Source: JBFEUI01 sp041547565 (lineage in GTDB: Bacteria; Pseudomonadota; Gammaproteobacteria; Thiohalomonadales; Thiohalomonadaceae). Taken from it: a stretch of 27,883 nt of DNA. Location: the NCBI GenBank assembly GCA_041547565.1, contig JBFEUI010000030.1:1-27883 (forward strand), given 5' to 3'. This document shows, in pieces, positions 6,687 through 14,098 of the stretch. The position numbers were made by a program, and so were the translations under genes. The stretch's first letter is position 1. Each line of letters opens with the position of its first letter. The notes under the pieces are model-generated. The model was not told where the DNA came from and did not search any database. It saw only the letters and a list, made by a program, of their open reading frames with translations.

Positions 6687-8690
6687 TCATTCCGCCGCAT
6701 AGCGCAGCATCAATAATTGACGGCCATCACTCTGCGGCTGCCTGTAGCGAAAACCGCTTAGTTCGCCACTTTGCACCTGCCGCAGCAACAATTTGAGAGG
6801 GGTGGCAAAATCCTTGCCGGTGCGGGGTACGTAAAGACCGTGGTTCGCGCTCAGGTGTAGTGTGCTCACATTGCCCGTCCAGAGTGGACGGTTGCCCGGT
6901 TGCAGCGTGATGTCGGTGCGCCACAGTCGCAGGGCGAACAGTGTGTCTGTATCACCGCTTTTCCTGACCAGTAGCAGCGATTCGTTACGCCCGTCATGGA
7001 CCTGGGGCATGACCGGCAGTTGATGGATGGGCATCTGGCTGCTCAACCAGTTGAGCCAGTTCAGGGCGTCGGCCCGCATCGGGCCGTACCAGCCGGCCGC
7101 TTCAAGCTGCTGGCGCAAGGGGGCGAGGCCGCCGGCATATTGCAGTGTCAGCGGGTGGTCGCGGTAGCCGCGGATATCATGACGGTAGGCGGGCAGTGAG
7201 TGCCAGCCCGCCGTCCACCACTGCCGGGTCGCCATGCTGACAGTCTCACGCTGCACGGCATAACGTTGCAGGTCACGCTCGAAGTGGGTCTGGCTGTTCC
7301 AGCCGTAGACCGCGCCCAGGGACAGGAGTGTGGCCGCCAGCAGACCACGCAGGTTCAGTGCCCCGGAGGGGTGGTGCCGGTAGGCGATGCCGAGCAGGGC
7401 GACCCAGGCCAGTCCGAAGAAGAGCCCGCCGATGACATCCGAGAGCCAGTGCGCACCCAGGTACAGGCGAGAGAAGGCGATGGCGCTGACCAGGGTGACG
7501 GTGAAGGCGTAGACCACGAAGCGACGCTGGTCGTTCAGCTCGCGTCCGATGAGCACAGCAAGAAAGCCGAATACCACCATGCTGTGGCTGGCGTGACCGC
7601 TGGGAAAGGAGAGGGCCGAGGCACCGTCGTAGAGTGCAATCGGGCGCTCGATGTGTGTGGCCGCCTTCAACAGCTGAGTCAGCGCCACCGAAAAGACAGC
7701 GGCAGCCAGCCAGTGGCCCGCCGCATGCCAGCGCCGTTGCCAGCCCAGCCAGCCGAACAGCACCAGAAACAGCATGCCAAGCACCGTCGTATCGCCCAAC
7801 TGGGTGATGGCGACCATCACGTGATCCATGGCCGGTGTGCGTAGCGTCTGCAGTGTGTGAAATACATAGTGGTTGATATTGCGCAGCCATTCGCTGCCGA
7901 GTGCCAGGGGAAGCAGCCAGGCCGTTAACGCTGCGGCCGTGAGCAGTATCAGTGCCAGCAGCGTCAGGCCGCGCGCCTCGCGGTGTTCAGGGTCGAGCAG
8001 CGCGGCGGGTACCTCGCCCATTACCGGGTGCAGGCGTGTCCATTCCAGCAAACGGCGCATCGGTGCATAGGTGTGCCGGTGAATCCAGTCAAACACCAGC
8101 CGTGTCAGCCACACCAGCACAAGAATCAGCACGATAAGGAAGCCGCCAAGCACGGCCAGGCGTGTTGCCGCCTCGGCGGCCAGGCCGAGGGAGGTGGCGA
8201 AAACCATGCCGGGCAGCACATAGACCGGTGCCCAGCAGAGCCCGGAGATAATATTGACGATAAGAAAGCGCCCGGTCGGCATCTCCAGCATTCCGGCAAC
8301 CGCGGGTATCACCGGTCGGATGGGGCCGATAAAGCGGCCGAGCAGGATGCTTTTGCCCCCGTGGCGATAGAAAAACCGGGTGGAACGGGCGATCAGCTCC
8401 GGGTGGGTGCGAAACGGCCACATTACGCGAATACGCTGGTGAAAGGTGCGGCCCAGCCAGAAGCTGACTCCATCGCCGGCGATGGCCCCGACCGCAGCCC
8501 AGGCGAGTGTCGGCCACAGTTCCATGTGCCCGGTACCCACCAGTGCTCCGATGCCGAACATCATGGCGGCACCGGGCAGGAACAGGCCGACCAGTGCGAG
8601 TGATTCGGCGAAGGCGGTCAACATGACAAATAGCCCTGCCCAGGTCGGGTTGTTGCTGATCCAGTCGAGCAGGGGGGCGATGATCTCCAT
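6687..8690 (-). CDS. DedA - PAP2 phosphatase - LssY C-terminal fusion membrane protein
   Basis: A 667-residue membrane protein with three parts. Residues 1-200 form a DedA/SNARE-associated domain (FAESLALVGLFLPG at 27-40, GDGVSFWLGR at 72-81, GRFIGPIRPVIPAVAG at 118-133), a family linked to lipid flipping. Residues 240-450 are a PAP2 acid phosphatase with KAATHIERP (K342, R349), PSGH (363-366) and SRLYLGAHWLSD (R408, H414, D418). The soluble C-terminus resembles LssY (ADALNWL, QVHDGRNESLLLVRK). The likely job is dephosphorylation of a lipid phosphate such as undecaprenyl or phosphatidyl phosphate. The ATG at 8690 starts the DedA domain; one 13 codons upstream is less likely. It is divergent from the PA2779-like gene. 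Confidence 0.9.
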   Translation of the reverse strand: MEIIAPLLDWISNNPTWAGLFVMLTAFAESLALVGLFLPGAAMMFGIGALVGTGHMELWPTLAWAAVGAIAGDGVSFWLGRTFHQRIRVMWPFRTHPELIARSTRFFYRHGGKSILLGRFIGPIRPVIPAVAGMLEMPTGRFLIVNIISGLCWAPVYVLPGMVFATSLGLAAEAATRLAVLGGFLIVLILVLVWLTRLVFDWIHRHTYAPMRRLLEWTRLHPVMGEVPAALLDPEHREARGLTLLALILLTAAALTAWLLPLALGSEWLRNINHYVFHTLQTLRTPAMDHVMVAITQLGDTTVLGMLFLVLFGWLGWQRRWHAAGHWLAAAVFSVALTQLLKAATHIERPIALYDGASALSFPSGHASHSMVVFGFLAVLIGRELNDQRRFVVYAFTVTLVSAIAFSRLYLGAHWLSDVIGGLFFGLAWVALLGIAYRHHPSGALNLRGLLAATLLSLGAVYGWNSQTHFERDLQRYAVQRETVSMATRQWWTAGWHSLPAYRHDIRGYRDHPLTLQYAGGLAPLRQQLEAAGWYGPMRADALNWLNWLSSQMPIHQLPVMPQVHDGRNESLLLVRKSGDTDTLFALRLWRTDITLQPGNRPLWTGNVSTLHLSANHGLYVPRTGKDFATPLKLLLRQVQSGELSGFRYRQPQSDGRQLLMLRYAAE

Positions 8691-8801
8691 TGCCTGATTG
8701 TAACCTGCAATGACAGGGTGTGGTGGCACGATGTTGCAGGGCCGGTGCGGTCTCCTAAACTATGATTCAGGGTAACGGTTATCACGCATAAGGCAGGGGG
8801 T

Positions 8802-9209
8802 ATGACCATGATGATTTTTCGCCGCATCAAACGCTTCGGGGTGTTGCTGTGTGTGTGGCTGATGCTGGGTGTTCAGCTGGCACCGGCACAGGCGGCCATG
8901 GTGGGCAACGCGCAGCTGCTGCATCAGGCACAGCAGCAGGTGACGCGGGAACGTGTGATCAATTTTCTTGACCGTGCCGACGTGCAGCAACAGCTGGTTA
9001 ACCTGGGTGTCGACCCGGCGGATGCCAGAGCACGCGTGGCACGAATGAGTGACAGCGAGATCGCGCAGTTGAGCGCGAATATGGATCAGCAGCCGGCCGG
9101 TGGAGACAGTATCGTTGGCATCGTGCTCCTGCTGTTCATTATATTCATCATCACCGATATGCTCGGCGCGACAGATATCTTCCCCTTTGTGAAAAATATC
9201 AACAAGTAA
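8802..9209 (+). CDS. PA2779-type small membrane/secreted protein
   Basis: The 135-residue product has an N-terminal signal or anchor (hydrophobic 12-30, AQA near 30-32), a helical polar middle with RVINFLDRADVQQQLVNLGVDPADA, and a second hydrophobic segment at about 102-120. This pattern matches proteins annotated as PA2779 family, whose function is unknown. The start carries three Met codons; ATG 8802 follows AGGCAGGGGG as ribosome binding site. The next gene starts 8 bases after the stop and is the usual partner (PA2778 type), so the two likely act together in the envelope. Confidence 0.85.
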   Translation: MTMMIFRRIKRFGVLLCVWLMLGVQLAPAQAAMVGNAQLLHQAQQQVTRERVINFLDRADVQQQLVNLGVDPADARARVARMSDSEIAQLSANMDQQPAGGDSIVGIVLLLFIIFIITDMLGATDIFPFVKNINK

Positions 9210-9216
9210 TTCGACC

Positions 9217-10221
9217 ATGTTTGCGACAGCTTGCGCCCGGCTTAGGCCGGGCGTGTTTATTTTGCTGTGTTATCTGGCGGGCTGTGCGACCGCTCCGCAG
9301 TCGGCGCGTCTTCGCGAGCAGTTACCGCCGAACCTCCCTTCTGCCGTTGAACTGGCGGCGGTACCGTTCTTTCCCCAGCAGGCCTACCAGTGTGGCCCTG
9401 CGGCACTGGCAACAGTGTTGCAGGCACAGGGTGTCGATGTCGTGCCTGATAAGCTGGTAGATAAGGTCTATATCCCGCAACGCTACGGCAGTCTGCAGAC
9501 GGAGATGGTGGCCGCCGGCCGCGCCCACGGCATGCTGCCCTACCCGTTGCCTCCCCGTCTGGATGCACTGCTTGCCGAAGTGGCTGGCGGCCATCCGGTA
9601 CTGGTGCTGCAGAATCTGGGACTAGAGTGGCTACCGCGCTGGCATTACGCGGTGGTGGTGGGGTACGACCTCGAAAAGGGAGTACTGATCCTGCGTTCCG
9701 GGACAACGCGCAGGCACATCACGACCCTGCCGACCTTTGAGCACACCTGGCGGCGGGCGGATTACTGGGGCTATGTCATGCTGCTACCGCACAGCATGCC
9801 GGTGACGGCGACGCCTGTGGCCTACCTCGGGGCGGCGTTTGCCCTGGAGAACACGGGCCGACAGGGGGAAGCCCTTGTGGCTTACAGGCAGGCGGCAGGG
9901 CGCTGGCCAGAGAATCGCATCGTGTTGATGGCACTGGGCAATGCGGAGTACACGGCAGGTGAGTTTGCACGGGCCGGGCGGGCCTTCCGTCAGGTGATCC
10001 GGCGGCAGTCCCTCGATGCCGATGCCTGGAATAACCTGGCCTATGCCCTGGCAGCAAGGCACTGTATGCAGGAGGCACGACAGGCACTGGCCTGCGCACA
10101 ATCACTGGCACCGGAAGATGAAAATATTCAACACAGCATAAAGGAGTTGGGGGCCGGCCAACCGGAACAGGGCAGCGGGTGCCGGCCTGTTGTGTGTCCG
10201 GCTATGAACGATGGCAGCTGA
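9217..10221 (+). CDS. PA2778-type lipoprotein: C39-like cysteine peptidase with TPR repeats
   Basis: The 334-residue product begins with a lipoprotein signal (LAGC at 20-23, lipidated Cys23). A papain-like C39-type domain follows, with QCGPAAL placing the probable nucleophile at C59 and WHYAVVVGYD giving a likely catalytic H143. Residues about 200-315 form TPR-like helices (AYLGAAFALENTGRQGEAL; AWNNLAYALAARHCMQEA). C39 peptidases usually cleave double-glycine leaders, but no transporter or leader peptide is nearby, so the substrate is unknown. It shares an operon with the PA2779-type gene. A long inverted repeat overlaps its stop codon. Confidence 0.85.
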   Translation: MFATACARLRPGVFILLCYLAGCATAPQSARLREQLPPNLPSAVELAAVPFFPQQAYQCGPAALATVLQAQGVDVVPDKLVDKVYIPQRYGSLQTEMVAAGRAHGMLPYPLPPRLDALLAEVAGGHPVLVLQNLGLEWLPRWHYAVVVGYDLEKGVLILRSGTTRRHITTLPTFEHTWRRADYWGYVMLLPHSMPVTATPVAYLGAAFALENTGRQGEALVAYRQAAGRWPENRIVLMALGNAEYTAGEFARAGRAFRQVIRRQSLDADAWNNLAYALAARHCMQEARQALACAQSLAPEDENIQHSIKELGAGQPEQGSGCRPVVCPAMNDGS

Positions 10222-10288
10222 CGGGGCGCGGGAGGCCGCCGTTTCTTGTGTTTGATATACGCCTGTCGGCCCGTGCCGCGTCAGCTGC
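10214..10288. repeat. 19-bp imperfect inverted repeat spanning the convergent gap
   Basis: The arm at 10214-10232 is the reverse complement of 10270-10288 with two mismatches, around a 37-nt loop. The left arm contains the stop codon (10219-10221) of the C39-like gene; the right arm ends 8 bases before the stop of the minus-strand HbpS-like gene. No T-run follows on either strand. A long-stem bidirectional terminator or 3'-end stabiliser is plausible. Confidence 0.6.
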
Positions 10289-10295
10289 CGTAAAG

Positions 10296-10784
10296 TTACA
10301 TCATTTCCAGATCATCGATGACCGCGTCAATGCCGGCCTGGGCGCACTCCTCATCGACCTGGCCGGAGGGGGCGCCGGAGACGCCGACAGCGCCCAGGAA
10401 AATACCGCCAGCCTCAATCGGCAGTCCGCCGGCTGACATTACCACGCCCGGAACACGCCCAATCGGTGTACCGGCGCGCTCACTCATGCCCGAGGTGGCG
10501 GCCATGAACATGGCCGCGGTATAGGCCTTGTCTCTGCTGATGCGTATGGTGATCGGCGGGGCCACGGTATCGCGCAGCATCACCTGAGGCATACCGTTGC
10601 GGTCCACCACCGTGACGCCGATCTGGATCCCCTTCTCACGGCATGCCGCCATGGTGGCACGGGCGACCTTCACTGCGGTTTCCGCCGTCAGGCGTTTGAC
10701 CTGAACGACCGGTGGCTCGTCATCCGCGGCGGCCATGGTGCTGCCCAGTAGCAGCAGCGTGCCCAGTAGAACTTTAAGCTTCAT
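10296..10784 (-). CDS. Exported GlcG/HbpS-family protein
   Basis: The 162-residue product has a cleavable signal peptide (KLKVLLGTLLLLGSTMAAADD) and a single HbpS/GlcG domain: AREKGIQIGVTVVDR-like core, a DKAYTAA motif, and a glycine-rich SAGGLPIEAGGIFLGAVGVSGAPSGQVDE stretch. Relatives are extracellular heme-binding proteins (HbpS) or proteins of glycolate or cobalamin-linked operons (GlcG). The periplasmic location and nearby heme genes would fit heme or tetrapyrrole binding, but no ligand residue can be assigned. The start is well supported by an AGGAG just upstream. A terminator separates it from hemL, so it has its own promoter or reads through. Confidence 0.85.
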   Translation of the reverse strand: MKLKVLLGTLLLLGSTMAAADDEPPVVQVKRLTAETAVKVARATMAACREKGIQIGVTVVDRNGMPQVMLRDTVAPPITIRISRDKAYTAAMFMAATSGMSERAGTPIGRVPGVVMSAGGLPIEAGGIFLGAVGVSGAPSGQVDEECAQAGIDAVIDDLEMM

Positions 10785-10866
10785 CTCCTCTCTCCCTGTC
10801 GTTGTTGTAGCGTTACCATTCTAATCATAAAGAGCATGGCAGGTAGCGACTTATTCCATAACAGAC

Positions 10867-10894
10867 AAAAAAACCGCCATGATGGCGGTTTTTT
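10867..10894. terminator. Bidirectional intrinsic terminator after hemL
   Basis: A seven-A run (10867-10873), a CCGCC/GGCGG stem with ATGAT loop, and a six-T run (10889-10894) make a symmetrical rho-independent terminator. It lies 18 bases past the hemL stop and would end the thiD-thiE-hemL transcript before the HbpS-like gene. Confidence 0.9.
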
Positions 10895-10912
10895 GTGCTG
10901 CAACGCTGGTGC

Positions 10913-12196
10913 TTAGAGCGTGGCCAGTACCTTTCCGGCCGCCTCGATGGTGGCATCGATGTCAGCCTCACTGTGGGCGCTGGAGACAAAGCCGGCCTCG
11001 AAGGCGGAGGGGGCCAGATACACCCCTTCGTTCAACATGCCGTGGAAGAACAGCTTGAAGCGATCGGCATCACACTTCTCGACCGCCTGGCCGAAGCTGG
11101 TGATCTTCTCCTCACGGGTGAAAAACAGGCCGAACATGCCGCCGACGTGGTTCTCCGACATCGGCACGTTGTGGACGCGTGCCTGTTCCATGATACCGCC
11201 GACCAGCCGTTCGACATTGGCGGCAATACCCTCGTAGAAACCCGGCTGAGCGGCCTGTGCCAGGGTGGCCATGCCCGCCGCCATGGCGACCGGATTGCCC
11301 GACAGGGTGCCGGCCTGGTAGACCGGTCCCAGCGGGGCAATCTTCTCCATGATGTTGCGCTTGCCGCCGAAGGCGCCCACCGGCATGCCGCCACCGACAA
11401 CCTTGCCCAGTGTGGTCAGGTCGGGGGTGATGCCATAGTGGCCCTGGGCACCGCCGAGCGAGACACGAAAGCCGGTCATCACCTCGTCGAAGATCAGCAC
11501 CGAACCGTATTCGTCGCAGATCTCGCGCAGTGCCTCCAGGAAACCGGGAACCGGCGGGATACAGTTCATGTTGCCGGCCACCGGTTCGACGATGACACAG
11601 GCGATGTGATAACCCTCGGTCTTGAATGCCGCGCGCACCGCGTCGGCATCGTTATAGGGCAGGGTGATGGTGTGCTCGGCCAGTGAGGCGGGCACACCCG
11701 GTGAACTGGGCACGCCGAGGGTAAGGGCACCGGAGCCGGCCTTCACCAGCAGTGAGTCGGAGTGGCCGTGATAGCAGCCCTCGAACTTGACGATCTTGTC
11801 GCGGTTGGTGAAACCGCGGGCCAGGCGGATGGCGCTCATGGTCGCCTCGGTGCCGGAGCTGACCATGCGCACCAGTTCCATTGAGGGGACCAGTTCGCAC
11901 AGCTTGTCGGCCATTGCGGTCTCGATGGTGGTCGGTGCACCAAAGGAGAGCCCGTTGACTGCGGTCTCCTGTACCGCCTTGATCACCTCGGGGTGGGCAT
12001 GGCCGGCGACCATCGGTCCCCAGGAGGCAACGTAGTCGATATAGCGCTTGTCGCTCTCGGACCAGATGTAAGCACCCTCACCGCGTTTGATGAAGACAGG
12101 TTCACCGCCGACACCCTTGAAGGCGCGGACCGGGGAGTTTACGCCACCGGGAATGTGTTGCTGGGCGGCCTCGAACAGTTCATGAGAGTGGGGCAT
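10913..12196 (-). CDS. hemL: Glutamate-1-semialdehyde 2,1-aminomutase
   Basis: HemL is a PLP enzyme that moves the amino group of glutamate-1-semialdehyde to give 5-aminolevulinate, the first tetrapyrrole precursor in the C5 pathway. The 427-residue product begins MPHSHELFEAAQQHIPGGVNSPVR, with RMVSSGTEATMSA near 110-122, the FDEVMTGFR stretch (236-244) and the PLP lysine K265 in TLGKVVGGGMP. The ATG at 12196 follows GGAACCACC on the minus strand; a 12-residue upstream extension is unlikely. It is last of thiD-thiE-hemL, separated from thiE by a 182-bp repeat-bearing spacer. Confidence 0.97.
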   Translation of the reverse strand: MPHSHELFEAAQQHIPGGVNSPVRAFKGVGGEPVFIKRGEGAYIWSESDKRYIDYVASWGPMVAGHAHPEVIKAVQETAVNGLSFGAPTTIETAMADKLCELVPSMELVRMVSSGTEATMSAIRLARGFTNRDKIVKFEGCYHGHSDSLLVKAGSGALTLGVPSSPGVPASLAEHTITLPYNDADAVRAAFKTEGYHIACVIVEPVAGNMNCIPPVPGFLEALREICDEYGSVLIFDEVMTGFRVSLGGAQGHYGITPDLTTLGKVVGGGMPVGAFGGKRNIMEKIAPLGPVYQAGTLSGNPVAMAAGMATLAQAAQPGFYEGIAANVERLVGGIMEQARVHNVPMSENHVGGMFGLFFTREEKITSFGQAVEKCDADRFKLFFHGMLNEGVYLAPSAFEAGFVSSAHSEADIDATIEAAGKVLATL

Positions 12197-12225
12197 TGGT
12201 GGTTCCTTATTAATTGAATCGTTGT

Positions 12226-12372
12226 AACGCAAAGCTGTAAAGACGCAACGGGCGCAAAGAAATGCTGTTATTTGCTGGTATTACGAGCACATAAGTAATA
12301 AGTGAATCGTACCAAATTAATAGCGCTTTATTCACCTTTTACAGGTACGCCGGGTATAGATAGTTTTGCGTT
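12226..12372. repeat. GCAAAG-type repeat with 8-bp inverted ends, thiE-hemL spacer
   Basis: AACGCAAA at 12226-12233 is inverted at 12365-12372, and the left end continues with AAAGACGCAACGGGCGCAAAG (to 12259), a degenerate GCAAAG series. The 147-bp segment is relatively AT-rich and almost fills the gap between thiE and hemL. It resembles the element between thiD and thiE. No coding frame is apparent. Identity as a mobile or palindromic element is inferred. Confidence 0.5.
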
Positions 12373-12378
12373 TTGATG

Positions 12379-13008
12379 TTATCCGAACAGCCTTGCAATA
12401 CTTTCGGCGGCGGCGCGTATATCTTCATAGCCGAATATGCCGTTAATCACCGCGAGCATGTCGGCACCGGCCTCAATGAGTTGACCGCCATTTTCGGCTG
12501 TGATGCCGCCGATGGCAACTATTGGTACGTCGAGTTCCGCCCTGGCCTGGCGCAGCAGTTCCAGATCGGCCTGCACCGCCTGCGGTTTTGTCTCGGAGGT
12601 GAAAAAACGCCCAAAGGCGACGTAGTCGGCTCCGGCCTCCACGGCGTCAAAGGCATTGGCCAGCAGGTTGTAGCAGGAGACGCCGATAATCGCCTCTTCG
12701 CCCAGCAGCGCGCGCGCCTCGGCAAGGTCAGCGTCCTCCCTGCCCAGATGCACGCCGTGGGCCTCAACCTTCATGGCAAGTTCGACATCGTCATTGATAA
12801 TCAGCGGGACGCCCAGCGGGCGGCAGAGGTGGACCAGGTCCTGCGCCTCCCACAGTCGTTTTGCCGCGTCAGTGCTCTTGTCACGGTACTGCACCATGAC
12901 TGCGCCGCCGGCGATGGCCTCGGCCACGGCGGGGATCAGCCGTTCGGACGGCGTCAGGGTGTTGTCGGTGATGGCGTAGAGGCCGCGTTGGATGTGTTTT
13001 TTCATCAT
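12379..13008 (-). CDS. thiE: Thiamine-phosphate synthase
   Basis: ThiE joins HMP pyrophosphate and the thiazole phosphate to make thiamine phosphate. The 209-residue TIM-barrel protein has QYRDK (40-44), the pyrophosphate/Mg-binding NDD (72-74), HLGRED (87-92), GVSCYN and VAIGGI near the phosphate-binding end. Two Met codons (13008, 13005) could start it; both give the family N-terminus. Eleven residues of upstream frame come from the repeat and are excluded. The ribosome binding site is weak, possibly because the repeat element directly precedes the gene. It lies between thiD and hemL in one apparent operon. Confidence 0.94.
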   Translation of the reverse strand: MMKKHIQRGLYAITDNTLTPSERLIPAVAEAIAGGAVMVQYRDKSTDAAKRLWEAQDLVHLCRPLGVPLIINDDVELAMKVEAHGVHLGREDADLAEARALLGEEAIIGVSCYNLLANAFDAVEAGADYVAFGRFFTSETKPQAVQADLELLRQARAELDVPIVAIGGITAENGGQLIEAGADMLAVINGIFGYEDIRAAAESIARLFG

Positions 13009-13017
13009 TCGTTTATA

Positions 13018-13157
13018 ACCGCAAAGGCGCAAAGGACGCAAAGGATGTCATTCATCAATGGACTAATCGCTTTGATGAATGCTTCTTGATGCAACACGAT
13101 CATGCTCCGGCCAATGAATAATCTTGTTTTTCTCCGCGCACTTCGTGTCTTTGCGGT
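13018..13157. repeat. Palindromic GCAAAG-armed element, thiD-thiE spacer
   Basis: ACCGCAAAG at 13018-13026 is perfectly inverted at 13149-13157, and the match continues imperfectly through the next roughly 20 bp of each arm. The left arm is a run of GCAAAGG units. Inside lies a 10-bp perfect hairpin, CATTCATCAA at 13049-13058 with 13072-13081, loop 13 nt. The 140-bp unit fills most of the gap. It resembles short dispersed intergenic repeats I remember from other proteobacterial genomes; copy number here cannot be seen. Confidence 0.65.
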
Positions 13158-13166
13158 GAATAGTAT

Positions 13167-13967
13167 TCACTCTTCCTCGGAACGCGCCCAGAACAGGCGG
13201 TTGGGCAGGTGCTGGCCCATGCCGATGCGGTAGCCGTGCTTGAGGCTCTCCCAGGTGTACTCCTGCGCCTCGTGAATGGCGGTAAAGGGCTCCAGCCCCT
13301 GTGCCATCAGGCCGGCGATGGCGGACGACAGGGTACAGCCGGAACCGTGGTAATTGTGCGGCAGACGCTGCCAGGTGAAGCACTCGAGCTTGCGGCGGTT
13401 GCCGTAGAGGCAGTTTTCCACCAGCTCGGTGTTTTCATGGGTGCCGGTGACCAGCACCAGTTCACAACCGTAGGAGAGCAGTTCCTGGGCACAGGCATCG
13501 AGGGTGTCGCCCTCATGGGCCAGTTGCCGCACCTCCTCGCTGTTGGGGGTCAGAATCGTGGTCTGCGGGAACAGCAGTTCGGTCATGGCCGACTGCAGTT
13601 CATCATCGGCCAGTTGGGTGCCACCGCCGGCGCGCAGTATGGGATCCAGTACCACGGGGACTGTGGGGTAATCGATAAGGATGGTGTGTATCGCCTCGAT
13701 GTTGTCCACGCTGCCGATCAGGCCGATCTTGATGCACTTGACGGGCATGTCCTCCAGCACGGCACGGGCCTGTTCGATCAACAGGTTGCTACTGACCGGC
13801 TCGATCAGCATGACGTTAGTGGTGTCCTGAACGGTCAACGATGTGACCACCGGTGCCGCCTGACATCCCATGCTGGCAATGGTTTCGATGTCAGCCTGCA
13901 GGCCGGCACCGCCGGTCGGGTCATTGCCGGCAAAACTCATCACAACGGGGATGGTCGGGTGGGGCAT
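13167..13967 (-). CDS. thiD: Hydroxymethylpyrimidine / phosphomethylpyrimidine kinase
   Basis: ThiD phosphorylates HMP twice to give HMP pyrophosphate for ThiE. The 266-residue ribokinase-fold protein has SFAGNDPTGGAGLQADI (11-27), the substrate region, VVLDPILRAGGG (105-115), TPNSEEV (140-146) and the anion-hole motif HGSGCTLSSA with Cys211. A serine stands where many homologues have Thr in GTGCT, a conservative change. It is first of thiD-thiE-hemL. I looked for a TPP riboswitch in the 129 bp upstream and saw none of its conserved core. Confidence 0.94.
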   Translation of the reverse strand: MPHPTIPVVMSFAGNDPTGGAGLQADIETIASMGCQAAPVVTSLTVQDTTNVMLIEPVSSNLLIEQARAVLEDMPVKCIKIGLIGSVDNIEAIHTILIDYPTVPVVLDPILRAGGGTQLADDELQSAMTELLFPQTTILTPNSEEVRQLAHEGDTLDACAQELLSYGCELVLVTGTHENTELVENCLYGNRRKLECFTWQRLPHNYHGSGCTLSSAIAGLMAQGLEPFTAIHEAQEYTWESLKHGYRIGMGQHLPNRLFWARSEEE

Positions 13968-14050
13968 CGTTCTGTCCGATTATCATTATTGGTGGTGATG
14001 GTATTACGGGAAGAGTTAAAGGTGAATAGGAAGGGATAGCATGATGACCA

Positions 14051-14098
14051 CTCACCCACTCACCCACTCACCTACTCACCTACTCACCTACTCACCTT
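14051..14098. repeat. Six-copy tandem octamer CTCACC(C/T)A
   Basis: Two CTCACCCA, three CTCACCTA and one final CTCACCTT follow without gaps. On the minus strand the unit reads TRGGTGAG. The array abuts and overlaps the TAA stop (14097-14099) of the minus-strand aldolase gene and lies upstream of thiD. It differs in period from the TTCACCC array but shares the GGTGA core and the same position relative to a minus-strand stop. Confidence 0.95.

Noticed and set aside
10895..11686. Plus-strand frame opposite hemL
   Set aside because: Antisense to strongly conserved HemL sequence; composition is that of a shadow frame.
13968..14096. TPP riboswitch before thiD
   Set aside because: None of the conserved thi-box core is visible; the spacer holds mainly the CTCACC repeats.
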